Shown: positions 43,555 through 52,123 of the stretch, one piece after another
Position numbering within the stretch: the stretch's first letter is position 1
Layout of the letters: each line of letters begins with the position of its first letter
Position numbers and translations under genes: made by a program
The notes under the pieces: model-generated
Told to the model about the DNA's origin: nothing
Database searches by the model: none
Seen by the model: the letters and a program-made list of their open reading frames with translations, nothing else
DNA from: Pandoraea cepalis
GTDB taxonomy: Bacteria; Pseudomonadota; Gammaproteobacteria; Burkholderiales; Burkholderiaceae
Direction of reading: 5' to 3'
Assembly (NCBI RefSeq): GCF_902459665.1
Contig: NZ_CABPSL010000001.1
Coordinates: 1 to 64,000, forward strand
DNA length: 64,000 nucleotides

Positions 43555-43965
43555 GTTCTGCTGCCAACCAAGGAAGGAGGGGGCCCTTTCGTGTGCTTCG
43601 CGTGCTTCATGTTGCACGGCACAACTCGTCAATCGACTCTACACGAATCCCTGACGGTCACCAACGCCCGATAAACCCGCACGCGCCGTTGGCGACGTGT
43701 GCCTGAGAGGGCCCGGTGGATGTCCGGTGGGCGGTTCAAAGTTACCGGCAAGCGTCTTTTATCGGTCTTTGTGAGAGGTACCGCGGCGGGCCGGATGGCG
43801 GAATCGCGACAAAAGTTGGCGTAACCGCAATTTACGCATGCTCTACACTTCACATATTAGATTTCCGGCAAAAAATAGGCCAAGTCCCAAAGTCCGGTCT
43901 ATTTGCACGAAAACTGCCGGAAGCGTGCTGATTTCCTGAAGCTTTTGACGTCAAATCCCCCTCCC
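43555..43965. other. 411-bp divergent region, EAL gene / fsr
   Basis: No gene is seen. It carries an AT-rich stretch (43825-43885) likely to include the fsr promoter, and the nested hairpin at 43865-43920. Confidence 0.45.
43865..43920 (+). promoter_or_regulatory. Nested hairpin in the fsr leader
   Basis: Outer arms CCGGCA (43865-43870) and TGCCGG (43915-43920) enclose a second stem AAATAGGCC (43873-43881) / GGTCTATTT (43896-43904) with one G-T pair. It ends 45 bp before the fsr ATG, so it could fold in the transcript leader or be a double operator. Confidence 0.4.
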
Positions 43966-45201
43966 ATGTCGAGCCAACCTGTCACGTCCCTTCCCGGCGC
44001 CCCCTCGCCGGCCGCCAAAGGCACCGCGTTTCGTGTGCTGTCCGCGATCAGCTTCTCCCATTTGCTCAACGACATGATCCAGTCGTTGATCCTGGCCATC
44101 TATCCGCTGCTCAAGGCGAGTTTCGACCTGAGCTTCGCGCAGGTCGGTCTGATTACGCTGACCTATCAGGTCACGGCGTCGTTGCTGCAGCCGGTCGTAG
44201 GCCTATACACCGACAAACATCCGAAGCCGTATTCCCTTCCGGTCGGCATGGGCTTTACGCTGGCTGGCCTGCTGTTGCTGGCTGTCGCGCCGAACTTCGG
44301 CATGCTGCTCGTGGCCGCCGCGCTGGTCGGCATGGGCTCGTCGGTGTTCCACCCCGAGTCGTCGCGCGTGGCGCGCATGGCCTCGGGCGGACGCCACGGC
44401 CTGGCGCAATCGTTCTTCCAGGTGGGCGGCAATGTCGGTTCGTCACTCGGCCCGCTGCTGGCCGCGCTCATCATTGCACCGCACGGCCGTGGCAGCGTGG
44501 CGTGGTTTTCCGTGGCGGCGCTCGTCGCGATCTTCGTGCTGTTCCACGTCAGTCGCTGGTACGCCGGGCAGCGCGCCGCCAGCAAGGGCAAACCGGCCGC
44601 GCGCCGAGGCGGGCACGCCCACCTGTCGCGCGGCAAGGTGATGTTCGCCATCGGCATTCTGCTGGTGCTGATCTTCTCGAAGTACTTCTATCTCGCGAGC
44701 ATCAGCAGCTACTTCACGTTCTATCTGATCAGCAAGTTCCATGTGTCGGTGCAAAGCGCCCAGGTGCATCTGTTCGTATTCCTGTTCGCCGTGGCGGCGG
44801 GCACGATGATCGGCGGTCCGCTGGGCGACAAGATCGGTCGCAAGTATGTGATCTGGGGGTCGATCCTGGGGGCGGCGCCCTTCACGCTGATGCTGCCGTA
44901 TGCGGACCTGTTCTGGACCGGCATCCTGACGGTGGTGATCGGCTTGATTCTGGCGTCGGCGTTCTCGGCGATTCTCGTCTATGCGCAGGAGTTGATTCCG
45001 GGCAAGGTCGGAACGGTGTCGGGGCTGTTCTTCGGCTTCGCATTCGGGATGGGTGGCGTGGGCGCGGCCGTGCTCGGACAACTGGCCGACTCGACGAGTA
45101 TCGACTTCGTCTACCACGTCTGTGCCTATTTGCCGCTGCTCGGGATCGTGACGATCCTGTTGCCCGACGTCGAAGGCCACAAGAAGACAGTGGCGGCCTG
45201 A
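43966..45201 (+). CDS. fsr: Fosmidomycin-resistance-type MFS efflux pump
   Basis: 411-residue twelve-helix transporter of the Fsr family. Diagnostic stretches are SHLLNDMIQSLILAIYPLLK in helix 1, GLITLTYQVTASLLQPVVGL in helix 2, GSSVFHPESSRVARMASGGR between helices 4 and 5, and AQSFFQVGGNVGSSLGPLLA in helix 5. Relatives export fosmidomycin and some other compounds. ATG 43966 is chosen; the frame extends to 43903. No clear Shine-Dalgarno precedes it. A leader structure lies just upstream, and a terminator follows the stop. Confidence 0.92.
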   Translation: MSSQPVTSLPGAPSPAAKGTAFRVLSAISFSHLLNDMIQSLILAIYPLLKASFDLSFAQVGLITLTYQVTASLLQPVVGLYTDKHPKPYSLPVGMGFTLAGLLLLAVAPNFGMLLVAAALVGMGSSVFHPESSRVARMASGGRHGLAQSFFQVGGNVGSSLGPLLAALIIAPHGRGSVAWFSVAALVAIFVLFHVSRWYAGQRAASKGKPAARRGGHAHLSRGKVMFAIGILLVLIFSKYFYLASISSYFTFYLISKFHVSVQSAQVHLFVFLFAVAAGTMIGGPLGDKIGRKYVIWGSILGAAPFTLMLPYADLFWTGILTVVIGLILASAFSAILVYAQELIPGKVGTVSGLFFGFAFGMGGVGAAVLGQLADSTSIDFVYHVCAYLPLLGIVTILLPDVEGHKKTVAA

Positions 45202-45251
45202 GGCGGCTGTCGGCAGGATTCACCCGTGCCCGGCGCACGGGTAGCGCAATG

Positions 45252-45293
45252 AAAAACCGCGGGTCCCGAAAATCACGGGCCAGCGGTTTTTTT
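45252..45293. terminator. Terminator between fsr and the surface-antigen gene
   Basis: AAAAACCGC (45252-45260) pairs with GCGGTTTTT (45283-45291), with inner CCCG/CGGG pairing, and T-runs continue to 45293. A-runs on the left give the mirror-image signal for the convergent gene at 45315, so it may be bidirectional. Confidence 0.8.
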
Positions 45294-45314
45294 GCCTGGA
45301 GGACGACTGAATGC

Positions 45315-45728
45315 TTACTGAGCGCCGCGCTTTTGCAGTTCCCATTGGCCGTCATCGCCCTTCTTGCAGGTCGGCAGCTTGAGGGTGACTTCCTGCCCCT
45401 TTGCGCCGAGAACCAAGATCAGGTCGCGGCAGGTACGGGTATCGTCCTTCTGGGTGTTGGTCGGCGTGAGTTGCGCTGTAATGGCCACGGGGTTGCCGGT
45501 GCCCTTGTTGCTCCAGTCGACAGTTTCGTTGTCCTGCTGATGGGACAGCACGTTGCTCGCCGCTTTGGCGAGCGACGCATTGTCGGCCTTGTGCAGATAG
45601 GCCAGCGGCGAGTTGCTCATGAAGAGAAGGTTGGAGGCGGCAAACGCCGGCGCGGCCATAGTGGCGCCGACGACGAGCGCCGTGCCAAGCCCGAACGAGC
45701 GGGCAAGCGACAGACGGAAAGGCGACAT
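45315..45728 (-). CDS. Exported surface-antigen-like protein
   Basis: 137-residue secreted protein. The signal peptide is residues 1-31 (basic start, hydrophobic GTALVVGATMAAPAFA, cleavage after AFA). The mature part has ETVDWSNKGTGNPVAITAQL, an internal TRTCRDLILVLGAKGQ and KLPTCKKGDDGQWEL. The two cysteines probably pair. The pattern of WSN...TG, then a Cys in the middle and C...DGxW at the end, resembles the C-terminal domain of RT0821/Lpp0805-type (17 kDa antigen) surface proteins. The glycine zipper of those proteins is missing. Function is unknown; envelope location is likely. Confidence 0.7.
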   Translation of the reverse strand: MSPFRLSLARSFGLGTALVVGATMAAPAFAASNLLFMSNSPLAYLHKADNASLAKAASNVLSHQQDNETVDWSNKGTGNPVAITAQLTPTNTQKDDTRTCRDLILVLGAKGQEVTLKLPTCKKGDDGQWELQKRGAQ

Positions 45729-45858
45729 TCGGAGTCCTTGAGAGTGTCGACAGGGGGACGGATCCTGCGCAACGGCGCGTCGGGTCTTGCGTCGACGCCT
45801 TCGCCGCAGGCGAGCGCATCGATCATAAAAGAAACCAGGGGCGGCGTCATCCTGTGCG

Positions 45859-47223
45859 TCATCGGCGCGCGAGTGCTTTCACGACATCGGCGACCTGCTC
45901 GAGCGCGGCCTTGAGCACGGCGTCGCTCTGCGGCGTACCCAGGGCGATGCGGATGGCGGCGGGCGCCGTCTGCCCGGGCGCAGCGAACGCGTCGACGGGC
46001 GTCACCGCAATCCCCCGCATTTGCAGGGCCGCGACGACGTCGTCGCAGCGCGTCGGCGCGGGCACGGGCAGCAACTGGTGAAACGCCCCGACATACCCCG
46101 TAGCGCCAAGGCCCGCGAAGCAGGCCTGCGCGATGGTCTGACGCTGCGCCGCCAACGCGCGCTTGCGCGTCGTCCAGCGATCGATCGTGCCGTCGCCGAG
46201 CCAGCGCGACGCCAATTGCGCCATCAACGGCGCCGCACTCCAGGCGCTCGCCCGCATTGCCGCGTGCACACGTGGCAGCAAGGCGGGCGGCGCAACCAGA
46301 TAGGCGATACGCAGGCCCGGCGCGCCCGGCTTGGAGAGACTGCAAACCTCAACCGTACGCTCGGGCGCGAGCAGGCGAAGGGCGGGCGGGGCGTCGGCGA
46401 CGAGAAAGCCGTAGGCGCTGTCGTCCACCAGCAGCAGGTCGTGACGCCGCGCCACCTCCACTAGCGCCCGCCGCTGTGCGAGCGGCATCACAGCCCCCAG
46501 CGGGTTATGCAGCGTGGGCATCGTGTAGACGAGGCGCAAACGTCCTGCAAGCGCGCGACACGCCGTATCGAGTGCCCCCGGATCGAGCCCACCCGGTGTC
46601 ATCGACACGGCAACGAGTGGAATATCACGCAAGGCCGCGAGCGCTTTCCAGCCGGGATACGTCAGGGCTTCGACGGCTACCGGCTCGCCCGTGCGACACA
46701 CCGCCAACTGCAGAACGTCAAGCGCGTGCTGGCCTCCGGCACAGATGACGATCTCATCGGGCGAGACGGGCGTGCCGTCGCGCCGGGATAGCCATTGCGC
46801 CGCCGCTCGCCGATCGGACGGATGCCCGTCGTGTGGCGTGTGGGCGAGCAAGGCGCTCAGGTCCCCAGCGGCGGCCGTCTCTCGCAGTGCTTGACGCAAC
46901 GCGTCGGTCTGCTCGGGCAAGACCGGATAGTTGAACGCCAGATCGACACCGCCGATCGCGCCCGGCGCGGGGGCCCATTGCGCGAACGCCGCCGCCGCGC
47001 CGACGGCAGGCGAGCGCACGAAAGTGCCGCGCCCCACTTCGCCGACGGCTAGGCCACGTCGCGCGAGTTCGGTGTAAATCCGTGTAACGGTGGAGAGGGC
47101 AAGTCCGTGCGCATCGGCGTAATCGCGTTGCGGTGGCAGTCGGGCGCCCGATGCGAGTTCGCCGCCCGCAATGGCTTCGGCGAGACGTTCGACGTGTTCG
47201 ATATAGCGGGCAGGGGCAGCCAT
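45859..47223 (-). CDS. MocR-type GntR regulator with aminotransferase domain
   Basis: 454-residue regulator. The N-terminal GntR winged helix (residues 8-70: LASGARLPPQRDYADAHGLA, STVTRIYTELARRGLAVGEV, RGTFVRSP) is fused to a class I aminotransferase fold that binds pyridoxal phosphate. The PLP lysine is Lys 298 in CSLSKPGAPGLRIAYLV, and TMPTLHNPLGAVM and VDDSAYGFLV are other PLP-site motifs. Such proteins act as effector-sensing regulators, not as metabolic aminotransferases. It diverges from an MFS gene at 47354, probably its target. Related proteins regulate vitamin B6, GABA, taurine or polyamine genes; the effector here is unknown. Confidence 0.9.
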   Translation of the reverse strand: MAAPARYIEHVERLAEAIAGGELASGARLPPQRDYADAHGLALSTVTRIYTELARRGLAVGEVGRGTFVRSPAVGAAAAFAQWAPAPGAIGGVDLAFNYPVLPEQTDALRQALRETAAAGDLSALLAHTPHDGHPSDRRAAAQWLSRRDGTPVSPDEIVICAGGQHALDVLQLAVCRTGEPVAVEALTYPGWKALAALRDIPLVAVSMTPGGLDPGALDTACRALAGRLRLVYTMPTLHNPLGAVMPLAQRRALVEVARRHDLLLVDDSAYGFLVADAPPALRLLAPERTVEVCSLSKPGAPGLRIAYLVAPPALLPRVHAAMRASAWSAAPLMAQLASRWLGDGTIDRWTTRKRALAAQRQTIAQACFAGLGATGYVGAFHQLLPVPAPTRCDDVVAALQMRGIAVTPVDAFAAPGQTAPAAIRIALGTPQSDAVLKAALEQVADVVKALARR

Positions 47224-47353
47224 GCGAAGCGCGGGGACGGAAATTGATATCGGGACAATTCAATAATTGCACTGGATTGGCGAGCTGGCAATACTTGAAG
47301 CCATACCGCGTCCTCCTTGGCCATTTACGGTCGCTTCATTGTTGGCTCACTGC

Positions 47354-48571
47354 ATGACTCATTCCTTGATCCCAGTCGACACAGACCCTTGCCAGTCACC
47401 CCAAACAACGCCGCGCTGGGCGATTCCGTTGCTGGCGCTACAGTTATTCGTCGTCACGTTCGCCGTGAATCTGCAAGCGCCGCTGGTGCCGCACTATGCC
47501 GCGGCAAGCGGGCACGGCGCGGGGGCGCAGGCGCTTGCCTTCGCGTGCTATGTCGGCGCGCTCGTGCCGACATTGCTGTTTCTCGCGGGATTGTCCGATC
47601 GTGTGGGGCACCGCGTGCCGTTGGCCATCGCGTTGCTGCTTGGTCTGGTAGGCACGGCGCTGACCCTGCAATGGCCGACACTCGTCGCACTTGGCGGCGC
47701 CAGGGCATGTTATGGATTGGCGACGGGACTCGTGGCGGGCAGCGGCACCGCGTACATGACCGAGCTATATGGCACGCGCGAAGACGCAGCCACGCGCGGG
47801 GCGGCGCTTGTCGCGGCGGCCACATCGCTGGGCTTTGGCACTGGCGCGCTCCTCACCGGCGTGTGCCTCGTGGCGGCACCGTCGACGCTGCCGCCCGTGA
47901 GTCTGTGGGCGTATCTGCCGTTCGCCTTTGTGGCGGCCGTTGCGGTGGCGGCGCTGCCCGCGCCAGTGCGTCATCGGAGCACATCGTGGTTGCGCTGGCC
48001 GGTGCTTGCGCCCGGCACCGTCCCGCTGGGCATGGCGATACTACTCGCGTGGGCTGCGGTGGGCGTCGTCATCGGCGTGGTGCCAGCGGCGCTGGCCGCG
48101 CGCGGGCACGAGGCGTGGGCGGGATTTGCCACGTTTTTCGTGATCTCGACGGGATTGTTGTTTCAGCCGGCCGCGCGACGCATGGCACCCGTGCACGCGG
48201 TGCGCGCGGGACTGGTGCTTGTGCCACTCGGCTTCGTCGTGCTGGCGTTCGGGGTGAGTTACGCGAATTTGCCCGTATTGCTTGCCGGTGCCGCGATCGC
48301 CAGTTCGGCGTGTTACGGCTTCACTTATCTGGGCGGGTTGGCGGCGGTCAATGCGGCGGTCGCGCCGGACATGCGCGCACGTGCGGTGGCGGGGTACTTC
48401 CTGTTTGCTTACTTCGGCTTCTCGGTGCCGGTGGTCACGATTGGCTGGCTTGCGGACCGCGTTGGCATGCCCGTCGCCTTGGCGTTGTTGGCTGCGGCGC
48501 TGATCGCGGGCAGCGCCGCGCTCGCGGTGACGCTACGCCGCCCGGCCGCTACGCTCACGCGTCTCGTTTGA
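47354..48571 (+). CDS. MFS transporter
   Basis: 405-residue twelve-helix transporter. Recognisable parts are LALQLFVVTFAVNLQAPLVP in helix 1, FLAGLSDRVGHRVPLAIALL between helices 2 and 3, and GLATGLVAGSGTAYMTELYG in helices 4-5. It is Ala/Val/Gly-rich with short loops. The substrate is not evident; export is likely. ATG 47354 is chosen over the frame start at 47267, leaving 130 bp of promoter between it and the MocR gene. Its stop overlaps the stop of the convergent RpiR gene by 17 bp. Confidence 0.85.
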   Translation: MTHSLIPVDTDPCQSPQTTPRWAIPLLALQLFVVTFAVNLQAPLVPHYAAASGHGAGAQALAFACYVGALVPTLLFLAGLSDRVGHRVPLAIALLLGLVGTALTLQWPTLVALGGARACYGLATGLVAGSGTAYMTELYGTREDAATRGAALVAAATSLGFGTGALLTGVCLVAAPSTLPPVSLWAYLPFAFVAAVAVAALPAPVRHRSTSWLRWPVLAPGTVPLGMAILLAWAAVGVVIGVVPAALAARGHEAWAGFATFFVISTGLLFQPAARRMAPVHAVRAGLVLVPLGFVVLAFGVSYANLPVLLAGAAIASSACYGFTYLGGLAAVNAAVAPDMRARAVAGYFLFAYFGFSVPVVTIGWLADRVGMPVALALLAAALIAGSAALAVTLRRPAATLTRLV

Positions 48572-49532
48572 CGCGGGTGCCGCTTCCCGCGCTTCCCTCA
48601 CTCCCCGTCGGGCTCACGTAAGCGCCGGTGCCGTGCAACTGGTCTTCGGCCAGTTCCAGGGCGCGCACCGCCCCGCGTCCCTTTCGGGCGAGCAGCATTT
48701 CCACGAGCGTCTCGACGACGGCGATCCCGGCGGTGATCGACGGAAAGAACGACGGACTCTCATGCGAGAACAGCACCGTCGCATCGGCGTCGAGGGCGAG
48801 CGGCGAGACCGTGGAGTCGGTGAGCGCGAGCACACGCGCCCCCGCCGAGCGTGCCGCTCGCGCGACGATCAGCGCTTCGTTCGAATACGGGGCGAAGCTG
48901 ATGACGACCACCACATCGCGTGCCGAGAGCGCACGCAACTCCATCTCCAGCGTGCCGGCCTCGCCGCGAATCAGATGCACCGTCGGCCGGAACAGCCGAT
49001 AGATGTATTGGAACGTGAACGCGATGGGAAAGCACGCCCGGAAGCCGGCGACATGCACGGTGCCCGCATTGGCAAGCAAATCGACGGCCGCTCCCAGCGA
49101 CGCATTCGCGCCCGCTTCGGTCAGGTCGAGGTTGTTGTGCTGCACGCGGAACATCTCGGGCACCATGCGGGCGGCATCGCCCTCACGGATGACCTGACGA
49201 GCGCGACTCGCATACGGCTGCGGCCCCAGCCGGATCGATTCGAGAAACAGTTCGCGCAGGCCGTGCCAACCGTCGAAGCCGAGATGCTGTGCGAGTCGCA
49301 CGAAGGTGGCCGGCTGCACGCCCGCCTCGGCGGCAATCGCACGCATGGAGCTGATCGGAACACGCTGCGGGTGGTCGAGCAAGAAACGCGCGCCCGCCTG
49401 AAATTGCGGGCTGAGCTGGGGATAGCGCGCGCGCAGCAAGGTGTTGAGTTGTTCGAGCGTCTGCGGCAACGCGGGAGCTTCAGGCATAGGGGATGGCAAC
49501 ACGGCGACGAGGTAATGTAACGATTGTTGCAT
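48555..49532 (-). CDS. MurR/RpiR-family transcriptional regulator
   Basis: 325-residue regulator. The N-terminal RpiR helix-turn-helix contains LSPQFQAGARFLLDHPQRVP, ISSMRAIAAEAGVQPATFVR and LAQHLGFDGWHGLRELFLES. The C-terminal SIS domain (VHVAGFRACFPIAFTFQYIY, VVVISFAPYSNEALIVARAA, VLALTDSTVSPLALDADATV) normally binds a sugar phosphate or related metabolite. Two ATGs are possible, 49532 and 49487, and neither has a clear Shine-Dalgarno. It diverges from the aminotransferase/BKACE pair at 49753, which it probably controls through repeats near 49617-49649. RpiR regulators of amino-acid-type catabolic genes are known in Burkholderiales. Confidence 0.88.
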   Translation of the reverse strand: MQQSLHYLVAVLPSPMPEAPALPQTLEQLNTLLRARYPQLSPQFQAGARFLLDHPQRVPISSMRAIAAEAGVQPATFVRLAQHLGFDGWHGLRELFLESIRLGPQPYASRARQVIREGDAARMVPEMFRVQHNNLDLTEAGANASLGAAVDLLANAGTVHVAGFRACFPIAFTFQYIYRLFRPTVHLIRGEAGTLEMELRALSARDVVVVISFAPYSNEALIVARAARSAGARVLALTDSTVSPLALDADATVLFSHESPSFFPSITAGIAVVETLVEMLLARKGRGAVRALELAEDQLHGTGAYVSPTGSEGSAGSGTRVKRDA

Positions 49533-49616
49533 GAAATGCCCCGACCACGCACGCGCTTTCCCCCGTGGGCCCGACCGATGCGCAAGCGTCGGGCAAGTTC
49601 AGGCGATTGAGCAAAG

Positions 49617-49649
49617 TGTTGCGACAACAAAACGAGTGAAACATATGTT
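49617..49649. promoter_or_regulatory. Inverted repeats in the RpiR / aminotransferase promoter
   Basis: TGTTG-CGA-CAACA (49617-49629) is a perfect inverted repeat, and AACATATGTT (49640-49649) is a perfect 10-bp palindrome 10 bp further on. The hexamer TGTTGC also recurs at 49526-49531 and 49646-49651. These are candidate RpiR binding sites. Confidence 0.5.
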
Positions 49650-49752
49650 GCAAAAACGACGCGATGCCCCTACACTGAGCCCCATCGTTCGCGTAAATGG
49701 GTGGCTGGGCGGTCATCGCGCGACGCGCCATCTTTCCGTCAGAGGTTCAGGC

Positions 49753-51093
49753 ATGACTCATGTGTTTCACCGCAATCCGCGCCAAACCTTGCCCGTCGCG
49801 GTCGGCGGCCAGGGCATCGAGCTGATCGACAGCACGGGCCAGCGTTATCTCGACGCATGCGGCGGCGCGGCCGTCTCATGTCTCGGACACGGTCACCCGC
49901 GTGTGATCGAGGCGATGCAGCAGCAGGCGGCGCAACTGGCTTACGCGCATACCTCGTTCTTCACGACGGAAGTCGCCGAGCAATTGGCCGACACGCTGGC
50001 CGCGAGCGCGCCCGGCGATTTGAATCACGTGTATTTCGTCAGTGGCGGATCGGAGGGCGTGGAGGCGGCGCTCAAGCTGGCGCGGCAGTACTTCGTCGAG
50101 ATCGACCAGCCGCAGCGTCAGTACTTCATTGCGCGCCGTCAGAGCTATCACGGCAACACCCTTGGTGCGCTGGCCATCGGCGGTAACGCGTGGCGACGCG
50201 AGCCGTTCCTGCCGCTGCTGGTGCCGGCGCACCACGTTTCGCCCTGCTTCGCGTATCGCGAACGGCTTGAGGGCGAGGGTGACGCTGCGTATGTCCAGCG
50301 TCTGGCTGACGAACTCGAAGCGAAAATCCTCGAACTCGGCGCCGATCGGGTGATCGCGTTTGTCGCGGAAACCGTGGTCGGCGCGACGGCGGGTGCGGTG
50401 CCGCCGGTGGGCGACTATTTCAAACGCATTCGCGCCGTGTGTGACAAGTACGGCGTGCTCCTGCTGCTCGACGAAGTGATGTCGGGCATGGGGCGCACGG
50501 GCTACCTGTTCGCGTGCGAGGAAGACGGCGTGGTGCCGGACATTCTCGTCATCGCCAAGGGACTGGGCGCTGGCTATCAGCCGATCGGAGCGATGCTGTG
50601 CACCGATAAAATCTTCGATGCCGTGGTCGGCGGCTCGGGCTTCTTCCAGCACGGTCACACGTATCTGGGGCACGCGATGGCCTGCGCGGCGGCGCTGGCC
50701 GTGCAGCGCACGATTGCCGAGGAGCATCTGCTGGAGAACGTGCAAGCGCGTGGCGAGCAACTGCGGGCGCGCCTGTGCGAAGTCTTCGCAGATCACCCTA
50801 ACGTGGGCGATGTGCGTGGCCGGGGGCTGTTCGTCGGTGTCGAATTCGTCGCCGACCGTGCGACCAGGCAGACACTCCCGACGGCCGACAAGATGCACGC
50901 ACGGCTCAAGGCGGCGGCCAAGGCGCGCGGTCTGCTGATCTATCCGATGGGGGGCACGGTCGATGGCGTGCATGGCGATCACGCGTTGATCGCACCGCCG
51001 TTCATCTGTCAGCCGGCGGACATCGACCGCATCGTGGAACGGTTGGCGTTGGCGGTGGCCGACGTCACCGGCGTGATGACGGGAGGCGCATGA
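49753..51093 (+). CDS. Class III PLP aminotransferase
   Basis: 446-residue omega-type aminotransferase that moves an amino group from an amine or omega-amino acid to a keto acid. N-terminal features are IDSTGQRYLDACGGAAVSCL and GHGHPRVIEAM. The PLP pocket has FVSGGSEGVEAALKLARQYF, SYHGNTLGALAIGG, LLLDEVMSGMGRTGYLFACE and the Schiff-base lysine Lys 269 in VIAKGLGAGYQPIGAML. GHTYLGHAMACAAALAV is the usual substrate-side loop. It overlaps the next gene by 4 bp, so the two are cotranslated. Substrate is unknown. The pairing with a beta-keto-acid cleavage enzyme suggests amino-acid or amine breakdown. Confidence 0.92.
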   Translation: MTHVFHRNPRQTLPVAVGGQGIELIDSTGQRYLDACGGAAVSCLGHGHPRVIEAMQQQAAQLAYAHTSFFTTEVAEQLADTLAASAPGDLNHVYFVSGGSEGVEAALKLARQYFVEIDQPQRQYFIARRQSYHGNTLGALAIGGNAWRREPFLPLLVPAHHVSPCFAYRERLEGEGDAAYVQRLADELEAKILELGADRVIAFVAETVVGATAGAVPPVGDYFKRIRAVCDKYGVLLLLDEVMSGMGRTGYLFACEEDGVVPDILVIAKGLGAGYQPIGAMLCTDKIFDAVVGGSGFFQHGHTYLGHAMACAAALAVQRTIAEEHLLENVQARGEQLRARLCEVFADHPNVGDVRGRGLFVGVEFVADRATRQTLPTADKMHARLKAAAKARGLLIYPMGGTVDGVHGDHALIAPPFICQPADIDRIVERLALAVADVTGVMTGGA

Positions 51094-51944
51094 TGACCGG
51101 CACGACACGGACTTTCGCGCTGGCCGTCGCGCCCAACGGCGCCCGACGCACGCACGTCGATCATCGTGCGCTGCCCATGACGCCGGACGAACTCGGTGCA
51201 TGCGCCAAGGCCTGTCTGGACGCGGGTGCGGCGATGATCCACCTGCACGTTCGCAAGACCGATGGCACGCACAGCCTCGAAGTGTCCGACTACACGGCGG
51301 GGATCGATGCGGTTCAACGTGCCGTCGGCAACGAACTCGTACTGCAGGTGACGACCGAGGCAGTCGGCTGTTATACCCCCGAGCAACAAATCGCGACGGT
51401 GCGTGCCTTGCATCCCGAAGCGATTTCGGTGGCGTTGCGCGAAGTGTTGCCCGACGCCGCGCATGCGCCCGCCGCCGAAGCGTTCTTCGCCTGGCTCTGG
51501 CAAGCCCGGATCACGACGCAGTACATCCTGTACGACACCCAGGATGTGGCGCACTACTGGCGCTTGCGAGCGAGCGGGGCGATCCGTCCGGGCCGTCATT
51601 GGGTCTTGTTCGTACTGGGCCGCTACAGCAAGGGGCAGTTGTCGTCGCCGTCGGACCTGCTGCCGTTTCTCGCGTCCTGGCAGACGGGGGCACAAGCGCT
51701 GGGCGAGGCGATCACGGCCACACCGTGGGCGATGTGCGCGTTCGGACCGCGCGAGGCGGAGTGCGCGCTGGCGGCCGTGTTGCATGGGGGCCACGCCCGG
51801 ATCGGCTTCGAAAACAATCTCTACCTGCCGGATGGCAGCGTCTCGCCCGATAACGCGGCGTCGCTCGGCGCGCTGACGGCGGCCGCAGCCCCACTCGCGC
51901 TCGTGCCCATGACGGCCGACGCCCTTCGCGACCTGACCCGCTGA
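51090..51944 (+). CDS. Beta-keto acid cleavage enzyme (BKACE, DUF849 family)
   Basis: 284-residue zinc enzyme of the family founded by 3-keto-5-aminohexanoate cleavage enzyme, which transfers an acetyl unit from a beta-keto acid to acetyl-CoA. Metal ligands fit: the HxH pair is His 51 and His 53 in MIHLHVRK, and the late Glu is Glu 241 in RIGFENNLYLPDG. The N-terminal segment APNGARRTHVDHRALPMTPD carries the family's Asn-Gly and TPDEL pattern. Its ATG overlaps the aminotransferase stop (ATGA). Family members differ widely in substrate, so the actual keto acid cannot be given. It probably completes a short catabolic route begun by the aminotransferase. Confidence 0.9.
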   Translation: MMTGTTRTFALAVAPNGARRTHVDHRALPMTPDELGACAKACLDAGAAMIHLHVRKTDGTHSLEVSDYTAGIDAVQRAVGNELVLQVTTEAVGCYTPEQQIATVRALHPEAISVALREVLPDAAHAPAAEAFFAWLWQARITTQYILYDTQDVAHYWRLRASGAIRPGRHWVLFVLGRYSKGQLSSPSDLLPFLASWQTGAQALGEAITATPWAMCAFGPREAECALAAVLHGGHARIGFENNLYLPDGSVSPDNAASLGALTAAAAPLALVPMTADALRDLTR

Positions 51945-52023
51945 ATGGCCGTCGCGGGCACCGCCGCGGGTGCCCGGACCGCCTCAAATCAGAAATAAAA
52001 CCAAATACAAGGTCTGACCGACG

Positions 52024-52051
52024 TTGCCCGGCCGGGCCGCTGTAATAGAAT
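52024..52051 (+). promoter_or_regulatory. Candidate promoter of the wsp operon
   Basis: TTGCCC (52024-52029), 16-bp spacer containing the palindromic CCGGCCGG, TAGAAT (52046-52051). Transcription would start near 52058, 66 nt before the wspA GTG. Confidence 0.5.
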
Positions 52052-52123
52052 CGGCGTAACCTCAAACAGGCCCGCGTCGCCCCTCCCCCGGCACCGGGTA
52101 TGCACAACGAACGGGAGCGCGGC

